From: Stagnimonas aquatica
Lineage (GTDB): Bacteria > Pseudomonadota > Gammaproteobacteria > Nevskiales > Nevskiaceae
Assembly: GCF_003730135.1 (NCBI RefSeq)
Contig: NZ_RJVO01000004.1
Location: 124,001-188,000, forward strand
Direction of reading: 5' to 3'
DNA length: 64,000 bases
The number at the start of each line of letters is the position of its first letter. Positions within the stretch are counted from its first letter, which is position 1. A program made the translations under genes and the position numbers. Below the pieces are notes generated by a model. It was not told the origin of the DNA. It searched no databases and worked only from the letters and a program-made list of their open reading frames with translations. Below are positions 30,898 to 40,460 of the stretch, piece after piece.

Positions 30898-33302
30898 GCA
30901 CCGTCCGTGGGTTCTCCGCGCTTGCCCTGCTGGCCGCGCTGCTGCTCACCGGCTGCGGCTCGGCCGGCAACTACGATCTGCCTGCCGAGCCCAAGCCTGG
31001 CGGCGGCGATACCGGGACGGTGAAGGACTGCGCGACGCTGTTCAGCACCCGCGTTCAGCCCCGGCTGGACTACTGCCGCACCTGCCATGTGCCCGGTGGC
31101 CTGGGCGATGTGCCGGACGGCCGCCTGTTCCAGCTCGGCGGCGACCGCGCGCAAGATGCCGCCAGGCTGAAAGCCTCCTGGGAAGCCCTGGGCGGCGCGG
31201 CGAGCACGCCCTCGCGCATCCTGCGCATGGCCTCCGGCACCGACACCCGCAGCCACAGCGGCGGCGCGCCCTGGCCGACGGGTTCGGCGGCCTACGTGGA
31301 GATGGCGGCGCTGTTGCAGGGCTATGTCGATCCTGCCGCCTGCCAGCTCGGCGGCGGCGGTGGCAGCGTCGAGGAACAGCCCTTGCTGGGCAGCGCGCGC
31401 GGTGGCCATTACTGGGACGACTTCTGCGAAGGCAAGTCGGACGAGACGCCGCTGCCCGGTGACCCGCGAGCGCGGGTGATTCCGGGCTTCAACGCCGGCA
31501 AGGCGGTGCTGATGAACGCCTGGTGGGCGAGCTGCCAGGCCGACGACCAGCCGGCCAATTGCGGCGAGCAGCGCGCGCGGGTGGCGCGTGGTTTTCCCAT
31601 CGTCGCCAGCGACGGCGAGATCGGCGCCGGCAGCATGTTCTCCGGCGATCACGCCAGCTCCAGCTTCTCGTTCAGCGCCGAGCGCTACAACACGCTCTGG
31701 GACCAGGTGATGGGACTGCCGGCGCGCCCCGACAACTTCGACCAGTTGATGGCCGAGCGCTGGGGCATGCCGCTGTCGGCGACCCGCAATCCCTATCCGC
31801 TGCCCGGCGAAGACCCCAATGCCAGCGACGGCGGCAGCGGCCAGTTGCCGGTGGGCCTGACCCAGTTGCGCGAGGCCGACGGCCGCTGGACCGGCCAGCT
31901 CAACGCCACCTGCAGCATCTGCCACGGCGGCCAGGTCGGCAGCGTCGCCGACGGCCCCGGCCTGGGACCGCTCTACGGCACCAACAGCCAGAGCGACATC
32001 ACCGTGATGTTCACCGACCTCGGCCGCATCGCCCCGCAGCAGGCGGCGCTGTCGGTGATCTCGCAGAACAAGGTGCGCGGCACCGGCAACATCACCAACT
32101 TCCAGTTGTTCGGCACGCTGACGCTGTTCGACGATTCCGCCGACAACCTGCTGGGCCTGCTGCGCTACCTGTCGGTGCAGACCCAGCCCTCGACCGGCAC
32201 CGAGGACCCGCCGGTGTGGTGGAACGTCGGACACCGGCCGGCGAAGTTCTTCGACGGTGGCCAGGTGATGAGCTCCAAGCGCATCGAGCTGTCCTTCCAC
32301 TTTCCGGACGCGGTCACGCCCAACAACCAGGCCGGTCGCGACTGGATCCTCGAACACCAGCAGGACAGCGACGCCTGGATTTCCTCGCTGAAGGCGCCGG
32401 TCTGGCCGGCGGCCAAGCTGGGCGCCATCGACACCGCGCTGGCCGAGCAGGGCGCGATCCTGTTCCACGCCAAGGATCTCTGGGGCAGCGGTCTCAACAA
32501 CCCGGTGCCGCGCCCGGAAGGCGGCAATGGCTCCTGCGCGAGCTGCCACGGCGCCTACTCGCCGCGCTATGTGCACGACCCGGCGTTTCTGGAAGACCCG
32601 GTGATGGAGGGCATCGCCGCCTACATCACCCCCATCGAGATCATCGGCACCGATCCGCGCCGGCTCGACGGCAACAGCCAGTTGGTCGCCGACTATGCGC
32701 GCTACAACTGGTTCGCCTACGCCGACGGTCCGTTTGCCGACAACGGCGCGCCGCTGTGTGGCGACTGGAACGACAGCGCCCTGCGCGGCAGCCGCAAGCT
32801 CGGCTATCTGGCGCCGCCGCTGTATGGGGTGTGGGCGACCGCGCCGTACTTCCACAACGGCGCGGTGCCGACGGTCTGGCAGGTGCTCAAGCCCGAAGAC
32901 CGTCCGGCGATCTGGCGGCGGCTGTCGACGCCGGCGCGCGCCGATCAGGAAGGTCAGGTGGTGATGGGCTACGACGCCAGTCTGGAGCGCGGCTACGACG
33001 CCACGCACCTGGGCTGGAATCACGAAACCCTGAGCTGCGGCACCGCCGGCACGGTGCCCTATCTGGACTGCAATCCCAACGACGGCGGCCAGAGCGTGCA
33101 GGACGTGCTGGGCCTGATCTGGGGCAATGGCGGGCTGGCCTGGAACCTGCTCAATCTGCCGATCCTGAGCAATGCCCAGATCGAGGACCGCAAGGTCTAC
33201 AACACCGCGATGTACAGCCAGAGCAAGGCCGGCCACGAGTTCACGGCGGTGCTCACGGATGCCGAGCGGCGGGCGCTGATCGAGTACCTGAAGACGCTAT
33301 GA
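30894..33302 (+). CDS. Triheme c-type cytochrome lipoprotein, RoxA / di-haem peroxidase-like (copy 1)
   Basis: This 802-residue protein has a lipoprotein signal (lipobox Cys21) and three CxxCH haem motifs: CRTCH (61-65), CSICH (340-344) and CASCH (548-552). The last two and the C-terminal GYLAPPLYGVWATAPYFHNGAVPTVWQVL resemble the rubber oxygenase RoxA / bacterial di-haem peroxidase group. The N-terminal ~170 residues with the first haem are an added module. It would sit in the envelope, with TlpA probably keeping its haem-site cysteines reduced. RoxA itself cleaves polyisoprene; whether this protein is an oxygenase, peroxidase or electron carrier cannot be told. It overlaps the next paralogue by four bases. 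Confidence 0.78.
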   Translation: MSTVRGFSALALLAALLLTGCGSAGNYDLPAEPKPGGGDTGTVKDCATLFSTRVQPRLDYCRTCHVPGGLGDVPDGRLFQLGGDRAQDAARLKASWEALGGAASTPSRILRMASGTDTRSHSGGAPWPTGSAAYVEMAALLQGYVDPAACQLGGGGGSVEEQPLLGSARGGHYWDDFCEGKSDETPLPGDPRARVIPGFNAGKAVLMNAWWASCQADDQPANCGEQRARVARGFPIVASDGEIGAGSMFSGDHASSSFSFSAERYNTLWDQVMGLPARPDNFDQLMAERWGMPLSATRNPYPLPGEDPNASDGGSGQLPVGLTQLREADGRWTGQLNATCSICHGGQVGSVADGPGLGPLYGTNSQSDITVMFTDLGRIAPQQAALSVISQNKVRGTGNITNFQLFGTLTLFDDSADNLLGLLRYLSVQTQPSTGTEDPPVWWNVGHRPAKFFDGGQVMSSKRIELSFHFPDAVTPNNQAGRDWILEHQQDSDAWISSLKAPVWPAAKLGAIDTALAEQGAILFHAKDLWGSGLNNPVPRPEGGNGSCASCHGAYSPRYVHDPAFLEDPVMEGIAAYITPIEIIGTDPRRLDGNSQLVADYARYNWFAYADGPFADNGAPLCGDWNDSALRGSRKLGYLAPPLYGVWATAPYFHNGAVPTVWQVLKPEDRPAIWRRLSTPARADQEGQVVMGYDASLERGYDATHLGWNHETLSCGTAGTVPYLDCNPNDGGQSVQDVLGLIWGNGGLAWNLLNLPILSNAQIEDRKVYNTAMYSQSKAGHEFTAVLTDAERRALIEYLKTL
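30951..31414 (+). repeat. Near-identical ~464-bp direct repeat shared with 33356-33819
   Basis: Aligned by eye at an offset of 2405 bases, this block and 33356-33819 differ at about 17 positions (about 96% identity), most of them synonymous. Similarity drops abruptly after the GGHYW codons. It covers the N-terminal haem module of both cytochromes. Confidence 0.8.
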
Positions 33303-35713
33303 GCCCGCCGCTCCGGTCTGCCGCCGCGCTGGCGCTGGCCGCGCTGCTGCTGGCCGGCTGCGGCTCGGCCGGCAACTACGACCTGCCTGCCGAGCCCAAG
33401 CCTGGCGGCGGCGATACCGGCGCGGTGAAGGACTGCGCGACGCTGTTCAGCACCCGCGTTCAGCCCCGGCTGGACTACTGCCGCACCTGCCATGTGCCGG
33501 GTGGCCTGGGCGATGTGCCGGATGGCCGCCTGTTCCAGCTCGGTAGCGACCGCGCGCAGGATGCCGCCAAGCTGAAAGCCTCCTGGGAAGCCCTGGGCGG
33601 TGCGGCGAGCACGCCCTCGCGCATCCTGCGCATGGCCTCCGGCACCGACACCCGCAGCCACAGCGGCGGCGCGCCCTGGCCGACGGGTTCGGCGGCCTAC
33701 GTGGAGATGGCAGCGCTGTTGCAGGGCTATGTCGATCCTGCCGCCTGCCAGCTCGGTGGCGGTGGTGGCAGCGTCGAGGAGCAGCCCTTGCTGGGCAGTG
33801 CGCGCGGTGGGCACTACTGGTTCGATTTCTGTGCCGGCCAGCCGGATGCGACGCCGCTCCCCGCCGATCCACGGTCGCTGATCCGGCCCGGCGTCAATGC
33901 CGGCAAGGCGGTGTACTTCAACGCCTACTGGAAGGACTGCCACGCCGATCCGGCCCTGGTCGGCGAGGAGCCGCCGGCGCGGAGCTGCGGCGAGCTGCGC
34001 GAGTTCGCGGCGCGCGGCGAGGCCTTGATCCTCGGCAATGGCGCCACCGGCGCCGGCAGCTTCTTCGCCGGCACCGATACCGACGGCTTCCTGTCGTTCA
34101 GCGCCGACACCTACGCCAGCCTGTGGAAGAAATGGGGCCTGCGCGCGCGGCCGGACAACTTCGACCGCCTGGCCGCCGAGCGCTACGGACTGTCGCTTTC
34201 GAGCGCCCGCAACCCCTATCCGCTGCCGGGCGAAGACCCCAATGCCAGCGACGGCGGCAGCGGCCAGTTGCCGACCGCGCTCACCCAGTTGCGCGCCGCC
34301 GACGGTCGCTACAGCGGCAGCATCGGCGTCACCTGCCACGCCTGCCACAGCGGCGCGGCGGGAGGCGATGCCGAGGCTCGCAATGCCGTCCTCGGCAATG
34401 GCAACAGCCTCAGCGATTTTCCGCTGCTGCTCAACGAGACCGGCCTGGGTTTGAACCTGCCTGGCGCCGGCTCGCTGAGCGCGATCAGCGTCGGCAAGAC
34501 CCGTGGCACCAACAACGCTCTGGCGCTGCAGATCATCGTGCTCCTGACCCTGGACGCGCAGCTCAGTGCCGAGGCCTTCCAGTTCTTCTTCACCGCGCCC
34601 AACGGCGGCTCGCTGGACGCACCCGCCTGGTGGAACATGGGCCACCGCGCGGTGAAGTTTCAGGACGGCTTCCTGGCGATGGACGCGCTGCGCTCCGACC
34701 TGGGCTTCTTCATCCCGATGATGGATGCGCCCATCCCCTTCGACACCGCCGCCGCCACTGCCTGGGTGCGGGCGCATGCGCGCGCCGGCGATACCTACCT
34801 GATGTCGCTGAAGGCGCCCGCGTACCCGCTGGCGGTGGACCGCGCGCTGGCCGAGCAGGGCGCGATCCTGTTCCACGCCAAGGATCTCTGGGCTGCCGGG
34901 CTCGACAACCCGACGCCGCGCCCGGCCGGTGGCAACGGCTCCTGCGCCAGTTGCCACGGCGTCTACTCGCCGCGCTACGCGCACGACCCGGCCTATCTCG
35001 ACAGCCCGGCGCTGGAAGGCCAGGCCAGCTACATCGTGCCGCGCGATCTGATCGGCACCGATCCGGCGCGGGTGGACAGCGACAACGAGGCGGCCGAGGT
35101 CTACGGCAAGAAGGACTTCTTCGCCTACCCGGAAACCGTTGGTGGCCCCGAGCACCTCGACTGCGGGCCGCAGAACCGCTCGGAGCTGCGCGGCAGTCGC
35201 GCGCCGGGCTATCTGGCGCCGCCGCTGTACGGGGTCTGGGCCAGCGCGCCGTATTTCCACAATGGCGCGGTGCCGGATGTCTGGGGCGTGCTCGATCCCA
35301 ACAGCCGGCCGGCGATCTGGCGGCGGCTGTCGGCGCCCGCGCGCGCCGATCAGCAAGGGCAGGTGGTGATGGGCTACGACAGCGATCTGGCGCGCGCCTA
35401 CGACCCGGCCCGCCTGGGCTGGAAGTACGAGGCCCTGGCCTGCGGAGTCGGTGGCGCCTTGCCCTATGTGGACTGCGATCCCGGTGATCCGGAGGCGCCG
35501 ACCCTGCTGCAGCGCCTGCTATCCGGCATCCACGGCAACAACCCGTTGCTCTGGTATCTGCCGACGCCGCCGCTGATGACCAGCGCCGAGATCGAGCGCC
35601 GCAAGATCTACAACACCCTGGCCTACAGCCAGGGTCGCCAGGGCCACGAGTTCAGCCGCGTGCTCAGCGACGCCGAGCGGCGGGCGCTGATCGAGTACCT
35701 GAAGACGCTGTGA
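33299..35713 (+). CDS. Triheme c-type cytochrome lipoprotein, RoxA / di-haem peroxidase-like (copy 2)
   Basis: The 804-residue paralogue of the preceding gene has the same layout: lipoprotein signal LLLAGCGSAG, CRTCH in an N-terminal module nearly identical to copy 1, then CHACH in the middle and CASCH in the C-terminal half, followed by GYLAPPLYGVWASAPYFHNGAVPDVWGVL. After about residue 170 the two proteins diverge sharply, while the C-terminal halves keep moderate similarity. Two paralogues side by side may form a heterodimer or divide substrates. It is the last gene of the operon; a REP-like repeat follows. Confidence 0.78.
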   Translation: MSPPLRSAAALALAALLLAGCGSAGNYDLPAEPKPGGGDTGAVKDCATLFSTRVQPRLDYCRTCHVPGGLGDVPDGRLFQLGSDRAQDAAKLKASWEALGGAASTPSRILRMASGTDTRSHSGGAPWPTGSAAYVEMAALLQGYVDPAACQLGGGGGSVEEQPLLGSARGGHYWFDFCAGQPDATPLPADPRSLIRPGVNAGKAVYFNAYWKDCHADPALVGEEPPARSCGELREFAARGEALILGNGATGAGSFFAGTDTDGFLSFSADTYASLWKKWGLRARPDNFDRLAAERYGLSLSSARNPYPLPGEDPNASDGGSGQLPTALTQLRAADGRYSGSIGVTCHACHSGAAGGDAEARNAVLGNGNSLSDFPLLLNETGLGLNLPGAGSLSAISVGKTRGTNNALALQIIVLLTLDAQLSAEAFQFFFTAPNGGSLDAPAWWNMGHRAVKFQDGFLAMDALRSDLGFFIPMMDAPIPFDTAAATAWVRAHARAGDTYLMSLKAPAYPLAVDRALAEQGAILFHAKDLWAAGLDNPTPRPAGGNGSCASCHGVYSPRYAHDPAYLDSPALEGQASYIVPRDLIGTDPARVDSDNEAAEVYGKKDFFAYPETVGGPEHLDCGPQNRSELRGSRAPGYLAPPLYGVWASAPYFHNGAVPDVWGVLDPNSRPAIWRRLSAPARADQQGQVVMGYDSDLARAYDPARLGWKYEALACGVGGALPYVDCDPGDPEAPTLLQRLLSGIHGNNPLLWYLPTPPLMTSAEIERRKIYNTLAYSQGRQGHEFSRVLSDAERRALIEYLKTL

Positions 35714-35757
35714 GTCTTAGTACATTTTTCGTTTACATGTATGGAGACATCCAATCC

Positions 35758-35842
35758 CGTCATTCCGGCGCAAGCCGGAATCCAGTACCGGCCAAGGTTT
35801 CCCGGCTTGCAGGACTGGATACCGGCTTTCGCCGGTATGACG
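35758..35842. repeat. Inverted pair of REP-like palindromes
   Basis: Two hairpins, ATTCCGGC-GCAA-GCCGGAAT (35762-35781) and ATACCGGC-TTTC-GCCGGTAT (35819-35838), are themselves inverted copies within 29-base arms (CGTCATxCCGGC...CCAGT). The pair resembles the dispersed CGTCATTCC(G/C)GCGAAAGC repeats of proteobacteria. It lies downstream of the cytochrome operon and may stabilise or end its mRNA. Confidence 0.65.
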
Positions 35843-35872
35843 ATATTCGTGTGGTCTTGACTCAAAAATGCT

Positions 35873-36904
35873 TTAGCGGCCGGGCGCGGCCTGGCGCCGC
35901 TGCTCGCGGTAGGCGTTGGGCGAGACGCCCTTCCAGCGCTTGAAGGCATGGATGAAGCTGGCCGGCTCGGCATAGCCCAGGCGCTGGGCGACTTCCTCCA
36001 GCTTCATGTGGGCGACGATCAGCAGCTCCTCGGCGAGGGTTTCCAGCACCTCGTCGGCGAGCGCGCGGAAGCTGGTGCCTTCCTGCTCCAGGTGCCGGCG
36101 CAGGCTGCGTGGCGCCAGTTGCAGCTCGGCGGCGATGCTGTCCAGCGAGGGCATCTGCCCGGCCCGCTGGAACAGCCGCTCGCGCACCTGGCCGGCGATG
36201 CCATCGCGGCGACGGCGCTTTTCCAGCAACTGCCGGCACTGCTCCAGGCAGAGCTGGGCGATCAGGGCATTGCCCTGCGGCAGCGGCGCATCGAGCAGCG
36301 CCGGGTCGAGGTGGATGCGGTTGTACTCGGCGTCGAAGCGCGGCTCCACGCCGCACAGCGCGACATAGCGGGCGACATCCATCGGGCGCGGCAGCCGCAG
36401 CTCCACCGCCTGCACCGGCAGACCCTGCGGTTGCAGCTCGCGCATGGCGTTGGACCAGGCGGCGAAGTCGCGTTCCAGGAAGAACGGCCGCAGGTCTTCG
36501 GGCAGGGCGCTGTCGTCGAGCAGGATCTGCAGCAGGCCGGGTTCGATGCGGGTGCGGAAGCGGATGAAGGCGTAGCTCAGGTCGAGATAGCGCTCCACCA
36601 CTTCGGCGACGGCCCGGAAGTTCTTGCAACTGAGCAGGGCGAAGCCCCAGATGCCGTAGGTGGCCAGGTGATAGCGCAGACCGGCTTCCAGGCCCAGACC
36701 CGGCTGCGGGCCGAGGCCGCGCAGCAGGTTGCGCGCCAGTCGCAGCTCCTGCTCGGCGCCGATCTCGGTCTGCGGGTCGGCCAGTGCCTCGACGCTTATG
36801 CCGGTGCCCTCCAGGCAGGCGGCCTGCGACAGGCCGCGCTCGGTGGCGAAGCGGGCCAGCAGCTGCGCGCTGACCATGTTGCGGCGCACTTCGGTCAGCG
36901 ACAT
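35873..36904 (-). CDS. AraC-family regulator divergent from the Baeyer-Villiger monooxygenase
   Basis: The 343-residue protein has the same two-domain plan as the AraC protein at 14834-15856: an arabinose-binding-like domain (GLEAGLRYHLATYGIWGFALLSCKNFRAVAEVVERYLDLSYAFIRF) and a C-terminal AraC domain ending LGYAEPASFIHAFKRWKGVSPNAYREQ. The frame runs on upstream to 38629, but that is antisense to the monooxygenase and lacks supporting features; ATG 36904 gives the family N-terminus. A 114-base gap separates it from the monooxygenase gene, its probable target. Confidence 0.85.
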   Translation of the reverse strand: MSLTEVRRNMVSAQLLARFATERGLSQAACLEGTGISVEALADPQTEIGAEQELRLARNLLRGLGPQPGLGLEAGLRYHLATYGIWGFALLSCKNFRAVAEVVERYLDLSYAFIRFRTRIEPGLLQILLDDSALPEDLRPFFLERDFAAWSNAMRELQPQGLPVQAVELRLPRPMDVARYVALCGVEPRFDAEYNRIHLDPALLDAPLPQGNALIAQLCLEQCRQLLEKRRRRDGIAGQVRERLFQRAGQMPSLDSIAAELQLAPRSLRRHLEQEGTSFRALADEVLETLAEELLIVAHMKLEEVAQRLGYAEPASFIHAFKRWKGVSPNAYREQRRQAAPGR

Positions 36905-37018
36905 GGGCGGGGAGGTGGGAAACTGGCCCGGATTATCAATCGAATGTCCGAGGCCGTCATCCACGCCACCGGCGAATGCGGCAATGCTGCGAGACCCTTT
37001 CGGAGGAGAGCAGGGAGC

Positions 37019-38521
37019 ATGACGGCGGAGACTAGCAGCGCCAGCACGGTCGCGATCATCGGCACCGGTTTCGGCGGCCTGGGCATGGCCTGGCAGCTGA
37101 AGCAGGCGGGCATAGACTCGCTGGTGATCTTCGAGAAGGCCGACGAGGTCGGCGGCACCTGGCGCGAGAACCGCTACCCGGGCGCCGGCTGCGACGTGCC
37201 CTCGCACCTCTATTCGTTCTCCTTCGAGAGCCACTATCCCTGGGCCTGGCGCTACGCCCGGCAGCCGGAAATCCTCGACTACCTGCGCCATTGCAGCCGC
37301 AAGTTCGACTTGCTGAGGCACATCCGCTTCCGCACCGCCGTCGAGGGCGCGGACTTCGACGCCACGCGCGGCGTCTGGCGCATCCGCCTCGCCGGCGGTG
37401 GTGTGCACGAGGCGCGATTTCTGATCAGCGCCGTCGGCCAGCTGCACCGGCCGGCGTATCCGCGCATTCCTGGCGGCGATCACTTTGCCGGCAAGGCCTT
37501 CCACTCCGCGCACTGGGATCACGGCTACGAGCTGAAGGGCAAGACCGTGGCGGTGATCGGCACCGGCGCCAGCGCCGTGCAGTTCGTGCCGGAAATCGCC
37601 AAGCAGGTGAAGCAGCTCTACCTCTACCAGCGCACCCCGGGCTGGACCATCCCCAAGGTCGAGCGGCCGATCTCGCCGTTCATGCGCGGTCTGCTCAACC
37701 GCCTGCCGGTGATCGAGAAGCTGGACCGACTGCGCATCTACGCCATCACCGAGCTGCTCGCCTGCGCCTACATGGGCCATCGCTGGCTGGAGCGCCTGGT
37801 GACCGGGCTGGCCAAGTTCCAGCTCTGGCGGCAGGTCCGCGACCCGGCGCTGCGCCGGCGGCTGACGCCGGACTTCCCGGTGGGCTGCAAGCGCATCCTG
37901 CTCAGCAACGACTGGTATCCGGCCCTGACCCGGACCAACGTCGAGGTGGTCAGCGAGGCGGTGCAGGCCCTGGAGCCCAAGGGCGTGCGCACGGCCGACG
38001 GCAAGCTCCGCGAGGTGGATGCGGTGATCTACGGCACCGGCTTTGCCGCCACCGAGTTCTTGGCGCCGATGCAGATCCGTGGCCTCGGCGGCCGCGAGCT
38101 GCGCGAGCAGTGGCGGGGCGGGGCCGAGGCTTATCTGGGCATCAGCGTCAGCGGCTTTCCCAATCTGTTCCTGCTCTACGGGCCCAATACCAATGTCGGC
38201 TCCGGCTCCATCGTCCACATGCTGGAAAGCCAGCAGCGCTACATCGGTCAGCTGATTGCCGCCCAGCGCGCCGACGGCTGGCGCTATGCCGATCTGCGGC
38301 CCGAGGTGCAGGCCGAGTTCGTCGCCGAGGTGCAGCGGCGCAGCGCCGAGTCCACCTTCGAGGGCAGTTGCCAGTCCTGGTACAAGACCGCCGAGGGCCG
38401 CAACACCAACAACTGGATCGGCCTGATGCGCGAGTACCGCCGGCGCACTGCCAGGCCCGATCTGGCGCACTACCAGCTCGCCGGAGCGCAAGCGCCGACC
38501 TCGGCTGGGCAGAGCGCCTGA
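37019..38521 (+). CDS. Baeyer-Villiger-type flavin monooxygenase
   Basis: The 500-residue protein begins with an FAD-binding Rossmann motif (VAIIGTGFGGLGMAWQLKQAG) and the GGTWRENRYPGAGCDVPSHLYSFSF segment typical of these enzymes. The BVMO fingerprint FxGxxxHxxxW appears as FAGKAFHSAHW, followed by the NADPH-binding GKTVAVIGTGASAVQFVPEI. It would insert oxygen next to a ketone or aldehyde carbonyl, using NADPH and O2. The start at 37019 has AGGAG upstream. It is followed by a GMC oxidoreductase 56 bases downstream, giving an alcohol-to-ketone-to-ester logic under the divergent AraC regulator. The substrate is unknown. Confidence 0.9.
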   Translation: MTAETSSASTVAIIGTGFGGLGMAWQLKQAGIDSLVIFEKADEVGGTWRENRYPGAGCDVPSHLYSFSFESHYPWAWRYARQPEILDYLRHCSRKFDLLRHIRFRTAVEGADFDATRGVWRIRLAGGGVHEARFLISAVGQLHRPAYPRIPGGDHFAGKAFHSAHWDHGYELKGKTVAVIGTGASAVQFVPEIAKQVKQLYLYQRTPGWTIPKVERPISPFMRGLLNRLPVIEKLDRLRIYAITELLACAYMGHRWLERLVTGLAKFQLWRQVRDPALRRRLTPDFPVGCKRILLSNDWYPALTRTNVEVVSEAVQALEPKGVRTADGKLREVDAVIYGTGFAATEFLAPMQIRGLGGRELREQWRGGAEAYLGISVSGFPNLFLLYGPNTNVGSGSIVHMLESQQRYIGQLIAAQRADGWRYADLRPEVQAEFVAEVQRRSAESTFEGSCQSWYKTAEGRNTNNWIGLMREYRRRTARPDLAHYQLAGAQAPTSAGQSA

Positions 38522-38577
38522 AGCTGCGTCGCCGCCTGCTTCCACGCGGGTAGCAAACAACAAGACGAGGAGAGCGC

Positions 38578-40191
38578 ATGTACGACTATGTGATCGTCGG
38601 TGCCGGCAGCGCCGGCTGTGTGCTGGCAAACCGGCTGTCCGCCGACCCGGCGGTCCGGGTGGCGCTGATCGAGGCCGGGCCGGACGACCGCAATCCGCTG
38701 ATCCACCTGCCGTTCGGCGTGGTGGCCCTGGTGCGCGGCTGGTTCGCCAACTGGAAGTTCTGGAGCGAGCCGCAGGCCCACCTGGGCGGCCGTCGCACCT
38801 ACCAGCCGCGCGGCAAGACCCTGGGCGGTTGCAGCAGCATCAACGCCACCGTCTGCACGCGCGGCCATGCCTGGGACTACGACCACTGGGCCAGCCTGGG
38901 CTGCGAGGGCTGGTCGTATGCCGAGGTGCTGCCCTACTTCAGGCGCTCGGAGAGCTATCAGGCACCGCTCTCCGAGCGTGACCGGCCATTCCACGGCCAC
39001 GACGGGCCCTTGCAGGTGAGCGAGCGTCGCTACACCAATCCGCTCAGCGAGGTCTTCGTCAGCGCCGCCGTGCAGGCCGGGCATCGTCGCAACGAGGACT
39101 TCAACGGCGCCGAGCAGGAGGGCGTGGGGCAGTTCAAGGTGTTCCAGAAGGACGGACTGCGTTGCAGCAATGCCCGCGCCTATCTGGGCAAGGAGGTACG
39201 CAGCCGCCCCAATCTGGACATCCTCACTGGCGCCCAGGTGACCCGGGTGCTGATCGAACAGGGGCGGGCTGTGGGGGTACGCCTACGCGTCTCCGGCGAC
39301 GAGGAGCAGGAGCTGCGTGCCCGCCGTGAGGTGATCCTGAGCGCCGGCGCCTTCCAGTCACCGCAGTTGCTGATGCTCTCCGGCATCGGCCCGCGCGCCG
39401 AGCTGGAGCGCCACGGCATTCCGCTGGTGCAGGAACTGCCGGGCGTGGGCGAGAACCTGCAAGACCATCTGGAAGTGATCGTCGAGAGCCGCGAGCGCAG
39501 CCGGCTGGCGCTGTCCTTCCATCCCAGCGCGCTGCTGCGTTCGCTGTGGGCGCTGCTGCTGTTCCTGTTCGCGCGGCGCGGTTCGCTGACCAGCAATGGG
39601 CCGGAGGCGGGCGGCTTCTTCCGCTCCACGCCGGAAGAGCCGAGGCCGGACCTGCAATGGCATTTCGGGCCCTTCCCCAATCTCAGCCACGGCCAGGATC
39701 TGCGGCCGATGCTGCGCGGCTACGGCTATATCGCCTACGTCTACGAGCTGCGGCCGCGCTCGCGCGGCCGGGTCGGCCTGCACAGCAGCGATCCGCTGGC
39801 GCCACCGCGCATCGACCCCAACTACCTCGCCGAGGACAGCGATGTGCGCAAGCTGGTGGCCGGCGTGCGCCGCACCCGCGAGGTGCTGGCCCAGCCAGCC
39901 TTCACGCCGCACCGTGGCGAGGAACTGAGCCCGGGCGCGGCGGTGCAGACCGACGCCGAGCTGGCCGAGTGGGTGCGGCGCAATGCCGAGACCACCTACC
40001 ACCCGGTGGGCACCTGCAAGATGGGCGTGGATGCCCTGGCGGTGGTCGATCCGCAGTTGCGGGTGCGCGGCGTCGCCGGCCTGCGGGTGGTCGATGCCTC
40101 GATCATGCCGACCCTGGTCGGCGCCAATACCAATGCGCCGACGACGATGATCGCCGAGAAGGCGGCCGATCTCATTCTCGGCTTGCGCTGA
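38578..40191 (+). CDS. GMC-family FAD oxidoreductase (alcohol/choline dehydrogenase-like)
   Basis: The 537-residue enzyme has the GMC landmarks: N-terminal [20 protein letters not shown], the [30 protein letters not shown] signature, the second GMC signature [20 protein letters not shown], and the C-terminal catalytic HPVGTCKMG plus [15 protein letters not shown]. It is most like AlkJ/BetA-type membrane-associated alcohol dehydrogenases that oxidise non-polar primary or secondary alcohols. A ribosome site GAGGAGAG precedes ATG 38578. It is probably in one operon with the monooxygenase. Confidence 0.92.
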   Translation: MYDYVIVGAGSAGCVLANRLSADPAVRVALIEAGPDDRNPLIHLPFGVVALVRGWFANWKFWSEPQAHLGGRRTYQPRGKTLGGCSSINATVCTRGHAWDYDHWASLGCEGWSYAEVLPYFRRSESYQAPLSERDRPFHGHDGPLQVSERRYTNPLSEVFVSAAVQAGHRRNEDFNGAEQEGVGQFKVFQKDGLRCSNARAYLGKEVRSRPNLDILTGAQVTRVLIEQGRAVGVRLRVSGDEEQELRARREVILSAGAFQSPQLLMLSGIGPRAELERHGIPLVQELPGVGENLQDHLEVIVESRERSRLALSFHPSALLRSLWALLLFLFARRGSLTSNGPEAGGFFRSTPEEPRPDLQWHFGPFPNLSHGQDLRPMLRGYGYIAYVYELRPRSRGRVGLHSSDPLAPPRIDPNYLAEDSDVRKLVAGVRRTREVLAQPAFTPHRGEELSPGAAVQTDAELAEWVRRNAETTYHPVGTCKMGVDALAVVDPQLRVRGVAGLRVVDASIMPTLVGANTNAPTTMIAEKAADLILGLR

Positions 40192-40244
40192 GCCGGCGCG
40201 CCAGCCGCGAGCTGGCGCCGCTGCTGCCGGTACAATGGTCACGC

Positions 40245-40331
40245 GCGACTGTGGCGAAATCGGTAGACGCCCGAGACTTAAAATCTTGTGCCAGCAATGG
40301 CGTGCCGGTTCGAGTCCGGCCAGTCGCACCA
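40245..40331 (+). tRNA. tRNA-Leu (anticodon UAA)
   Basis: Acceptor stem GCGACTG pairs with CAGTCGC, followed by A and an encoded CCA. The anticodon loop CTTAAAA gives UAA; a class II long variable arm and T-arm GGTTCGAGTCC are present. A TACAAT -10-like box lies at 40231-40236. Confidence 0.95.
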
Positions 40332-40460
40332 GGGTCCAGGGCCGAAGCCGGTCGGCCGCGCGCATTCAAACCGACTGAATGAAGCGCTCAAAACATTCCG
40401 CTTACTTCATGGCCGCCTCAGCGCCTAAGCTGCCGGGCATCGTTCAATTGGAGTGAAGCG

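Noticed and set aside
35948-37018. N-terminal extension of the monooxygenase frame
   Set aside because: This part is antisense to the AraC gene, and the FAD-binding motif begins just after ATG 37019, which has a ribosome site.
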